64,000 nucleotides of DNA, from assembly GCA_022885665.1 (NCBI GenBank), contig JAGQDJ010000362.1, forward strand, positions 45,736 to 109,735, given 5' to 3'. Position 1 is the first letter of the stretch; the number at the start of each line of letters is the position of its first letter. Made by a program: the position numbers and the translations under genes. A model generated the notes under the pieces. That model saw only the letters and a program-made list of their open reading frames with translations, had not been told where the DNA came from and did not search any database. This document shows, one piece after another, positions 59,991-64,000 of this stretch. This DNA is from Triops longicaudatus. Its lineage: Eukaryota; Arthropoda; Branchiopoda; Notostraca; Triopsidae.

Positions 59991-62900
59991 ACCTTAGAAA
60001 GTAGTTTCACTCTTGTTTTCTGACATTCCAATTATTTCGCGTCTCATATCAAGCGTTAACGGGCGCCTCTTCGCAAGATCAGCCGTTGGTGCCATTTTCT
60101 ATGAGAAAATAAAATACAGTCGAATCAATACAGTTTTTCTGTTTCAAAAGAACGAAAAGGCGCACGTGGCCAGGAATGGATCCCTTTTCAGCAACCGCAT
60201 ATTTCTTTATAAATTTTGATCCGGATTCCTTACATTTGTCGCTTAAGGGACGGGAATTGGCAAAGGAAGAATAAGAACGTCGTTCAGAAAAGTGCCCAAT
60301 TCCTAAACACTGGAGCCTAAGTTGGGAGCTTCACCCGTGGCAATTGTGAGGACTGGGTCAGGACTCCCTTTTTCGTTGTTTTGACATCAAACTACGCCTT
60401 TCCAGTGAATAGTCAGGAAGTTTTGATCACAGCTAAAAAGACTACTAAAGTTTACGAAATGTGATTTATTCTTTTGTTGTTAAAAATTCTACGTGCCAGT
60501 GTAGTGAATGCGCAAAACATTCTTGAATTTTATTCTGTGACAAGGACTGGATTCTCCACTGAAACTCTCTAGACAGAGTGATCCGACAACTTTTATGTTT
60601 TGAACGAGTCCATCGTACTGATGCCTCTCAATTTATGAAGATAACTCACAATATCAGTGTATGAATTGCATGTTTCTAGCCTTACTGTGTCAAATGAAGC
60701 GTTTTAAAAAAGAACTTCAGTGATAATCAATTTTATGATTTAATTTCTTAAAATTGTCCAGTGTAAATGGCGTAAGGGACACTGAAACAGTGGCTTTGTT
60801 AGTTGCAAATACAAATACAACATACAAGTCTGTAAACTTAGCGTTTAGTAATTTTAAGACCTTATCTCAGAAGAGTAATTGCTATTTTTCAGTTTTACAG
60901 AATCAACCGTATTTTTCTCGGTTGTCTTTCGTACACTCCATTTCTATGGCTGTGGGATATAAGGGAATCTATTATAATAGTTTGAATTAAGTCTCAGTCA
61001 GCGTTGCGTCAGTTGATAATGAACCAATATAGTGCAGAGTAACGGCCATGTTGAACAGCAACGGCTTCTATTTTCGGTTTGAATCGGTGTCAACTGTAGT
61101 CCAAAATTGCATACGGACCCAATGAAAAAAATGACTGCTTATTCTTTGAGCCGTTTTGTGCTTAGAATGTAAAGAAATAAACAAGATTACAGGAGACTTT
61201 GAAGTTGCTTATCGGATGTACCAGCTATGAAAATATATTACACCCGGAATTTTACAGTGAAGTTAAAAGTGAAATGTTTCTGTAATTCTGCAGGCTAATT
61301 TAAAGAGCCGAAACTTTATGTTTTGGTTGTATTAAAAAATAAGAAGTAATATACAAGCAAAACAAAAATAAGGTATTATTCCTTCGAAATTGCCTTGTTT
61401 ACGATATGAAACTAATTGACAAGAGTTATTAGATGGAAAGGATCTAAAATACAAGCTTGCTTGGGCAAGGCTCACTTCACTTGGAAGTCTTTCCGGGATT
61501 TGAAGAGTAGTCTTTCGTTCTACACGCGTACGGTAAGAGATTTGAGGATTTAATATGCCTTTCTTGGAAAAGTTATGGGCTGTAAACAACAGCTGACTAA
61601 TAACCATGCATTGAATTTGCTCTATTACTTTCTCTACGACAAAAAAAAAGAGAAAAAAGTACGGATAAGTCGGACGTGCAGGTCCGAACGGTTTGACGCA
61701 CGAACGCAAAGGCATCAGCCATGCTAGAGGGTTCGTCACACTTCAAATTGACCCGTAAAGAAGGGTTATTTCATACTCTGTAGTTGTATCACAGTGTCTA
61801 TTTTTCAACGCGTTACTGAATAAAAACAGAACTTTCTGAATAAAAACCAAGAATAATCAAAGGGATAAGATAAATCAATGTTACATAATTGGCGGAAACC
61901 TTGTGTTCTCCTTTATCGGCAAGAGATCTTTGATTTCTGCGTTCATTACTGAGTTCTTCCCGAGCTTGGCGGGAGTGAGTGTCTCAAAAAAAGGTCGTTT
62001 TTCGAGACGAACGAGTCAATTTCCATCCCGACTTGGTGAGCAGAAGACAAAGCACGCTTGTCCGTTGTTACGAGACCGTCAACCTGAGGGCGATGCGTCT
62101 AAACACATAAAAAACAGCTGAAAATTCAATGTTATCTCGAAAGTGAACGTAACGTGTTTTAAAAGTACTTGCTGGTACGACGACGCCCCCTTTGCCTTTA
62201 CGTGGAGTGTCCATATCACTGCTTGCGCCGTCTTCTTCAACCAAAATCGTGAGGATCAGTGTCGAGAAACTATGGGAAAGTAGTTCAGAATAGTAAATCA
62301 TTCATAATGACCTTACACTACAAAGCCAGAATTTGAAAAAGGCATCAATAAATAAGGAACACAAACAGAGAAAACTAAAATTATTGATTCAGAGAGACAT
62401 CATGAGAGCACGTTAATTATTCCTCAGCTTAAACAATAATACATTTAAGTAGACCAATTTCAAGTACGAAAGGACCATTATTTCCTTTTTTTAAGCGGAA
62501 TGGAGAGAATTTTATGAATGAAAAGTGGCAAATTTACCTCAAAGACATTGGACACGAAATATCGAAGGGTCTCTTTTTCACTTTCATTTTTTCCATGCTT
62601 TCTTTCCTTTCTTTGGTTTGCGCCTTGAAATCGGTGAGGTATTGGCGTCACTATGTTTTGCTTTATTTTAACTCCGTTGTCAATTAAACGTGTCTAGCTG
62701 ATACTCTTGTCGGTGAACACACACAGTACTTCTTTGATCACTTTTAAGATCAAAATGAAATCTGAAATTTCCTAGCGCGAAAACTGTCGTTGTTGTTATT
62801 GTTGGAGAATGTGGAAAAGTGGCAGACAACTGTAAACAAAGCTGCTTATGATCGGTATCGAGCAGTCTGACCGATATTCGTGTCTGCACTGTCACCGCCT

Positions 62901-63341
62901 CTCACCACTTTGCCCCTCTTTCGGTATATCTCGACATTCATTCGGTTCTCTTTTGCCAACTTTTGTCCGGAGCCAGGGGAAAAGCATGGGACGGACAGTA
63001 AGCTGGAAGAAAGCGGCCTACACGTCTTGCAAGTCAAGCCGTTCCTAAACACTTGCTGCGGCACTATAACAGGTGGATAAACGCCTTGGTAGATATTTCC
63101 CAAGGAAAAGAACTTGCAGGAAAACAATGCTCATAGTCTTTCCAAAACAATAATTAAGAAAAGTAAGGCAGTGTTCTAATCCATATGGCTTCGTGTACAC
63201 GGGGAGCCATGTCTCCTTCAAGACTGCCACGTTAATTATTCGCAGCACGCTGCTTCAGGAGCTGAAGTTGTACAGCACACCGTCTTAGCTGCGGTTCTGC
63301 CTGTCACGCACCACATAATGCCGGCGAATAGGTTGTCGTGT

Positions 63342-63460
63342 GCCAACGGCCATACCACGCAGAATGTACCCAGACTCGTCAGCTCCTGGAAGTCAAGCTG
63401 CGTCGGGCCCGGTCAGTACTTGGATGGGTGACCGCCTGGGAACACCGGGTGCTGTTGGCT
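63342..63460 (+). rRNA. 5S ribosomal RNA gene
   Basis: A 119-nt match to eukaryotic 5S rRNA from GCCAACG to TGTTGGCT. Helix I pairs 63,342-63,348 with 63,453-63,459, including one G-U. The internal Pol III promoter is intact: box A at about 63,390-63,405 (AAGTCAAGCTGCGTCG), the intermediate element at about 63,408, and box C at about 63,421-63,438 (TGGATGGGTGACCGCCTG). A five-T run (63,460-63,464) directly after the end acts as the Pol III terminator. A weak TATA-like CATAAT sits at -28. 5S RNA joins the large ribosomal subunit. Only one copy is real here: the partial repeat that follows is an assembly duplication. Confidence 0.97.
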
Positions 63461-63562
63461 TTTTCCCNACTCGTCAGCTCCTGGAAGTCAAGCTGCGTCG
63501 GGCCCGGTCAGTACTTGGATGGGTGACCGCCTGGGAACACCGGGTGCTGTTGGCTTTTTCCC
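63374..63562. repeat. 94-bp perfect direct duplication flanking N (assembly scar)
   Basis: 63,374-63,467 equals 63,469-63,562, with a single N at 63,468 between. The repeated part includes the 3' 87 nt of the 5S gene and its T-run. Identical overlaps abutting an N are what an unmerged contig join produces. The second copy (63,469-63,555) is thus a false 5S fragment. Confidence 0.92.
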
Positions 63563-63581
63563 CGTCTCTTTTGATTGAACT

Positions 63582-63862
63582 TTTCTTTCCTTTTCTTTCT
63601 TTCTTATCTTCTTCATGAAGTCAATAAAACCCTGCGTTTTTTTATTTGATTGATTCATTTTCAATACCGGATATAAACGACGTAACGAATATAAGAGCTT
63701 CGATGGGTATAGGCCGCGCAANTTTCTTTCCTTTTCTTTCTTTCTTATCTTCTTCATGAAGTCAATAAAACCCTGCGTTTTTTTATTTGATTGATTCATT
63801 TTCAATACCGGATATAAACGACGTAACGAATATAAGAGCTTCGATGGGTATAGGCCGCGCAA
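63582..63862. repeat. 140-bp perfect direct duplication flanking N (assembly scar)
   Basis: 63,582-63,721 equals 63,723-63,862, with N at 63,722. Same signature as the preceding scar. The sequence itself is non-coding. Confidence 0.92.
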
Positions 63863-64000
63863 AACTGCATTCGCGTCAGAGTTACGTTCTTTGCGTTCTA
63901 GTTTTATTTTTAGACTTTACTCAATATTCGAGAACTTTCGAATACAAATTTTAAAAATTTTATGTCAAATTTGAATGAATGTTTTCGAATGAATTTAACC

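Larger units (their letters stand above)
58968..63341. other. 3' UTR of the 707-aa gene and intergenic region
   Basis: The first 200 bp or so is the likely 3' UTR. The rest is AT-rich with short frames only. It holds a poly-T/poly-G tract, an AAAT-rich microsatellite at about 59,415-59,455, a palindrome at 59,761 and a transposon-end-like sequence at 59,897. No gene is recognised. Confidence 0.55.

Noticed and set aside
63469..63555. Second 5S rRNA copy
   Set aside because: Identical to the first over 94 bp and separated from it by one N. It lacks the 5' 32 nt and reads as an assembly duplication.
63488..63862. Minus-strand frame of 124 codons containing a tandem repeat
   Set aside because: It runs through an N and exists only because the same 140 bp is present twice at an assembly join.

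Overview
The window is eukaryotic and gene-poor. It is AT-rich, with spliced genes, TATA-box promoters, a dead non-LTR retrotransposon and degenerate CCTAA/TTAGG arrays, the telomere-type repeat of arthropods. The innexin exons, as far as I can recall the families, look most like crustacean innexin 1. I therefore read the source as an arthropod, probably a crustacean with large introns. This is an inference, because no taxonomic search could be run.

Layout, left to right. 1-15.9 kb holds no intact gene. It carries a heavily mutated APE-type LINE (about 1.84-5.7 kb) and a small hAT-like MITE, and is probably intron 2 of the innexin gene. The innexin runs on the minus strand: exon 2 is at 15,894-16,113 and exon 1 at 43,882-44,244, separated by a 27.8-kb phase-0 intron. 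Its 3' exons are not in the window. GC-rich leader sequence with two CACGTG boxes lies upstream of its start codon. 44.7-53.4 kb is intergenic, with a 19-bp perfect hairpin and degenerate CCTAA/TTAGG tracts.

The most interesting locus is 53.4-59.2 kb. Two three-exon genes stand head to head, with start codons 1.3 kb apart, each under its own TATA box. The minus-strand gene encodes a predicted 337-residue protein: signal peptide, coiled coil, a polybasic and then hydrophobic segment, and a second coiled coil. The plus-strand gene encodes a predicted 707-residue protein: signal peptide, Thr-rich linker and a long, mostly helical body on one 1,985-bp exon. All four introns are phase 1, and the first intron of each gene follows the signal peptide. 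I do not recognise either family. The helix / hydrophobic tip / helix layout of the smaller protein resembles helical membrane-inserting proteins, so a co-regulated secreted pair is a reasonable hypothesis, but it is not shown here.

The right end contains a degenerate DNA-transposon terminus, one complete 5S rRNA gene and two assembly scars. Each scar is a single N flanked by identical copies (94 bp and 140 bp), and the apparent second 5S copy is one of them. A third N interrupts a long poly-T tract at 43,223.
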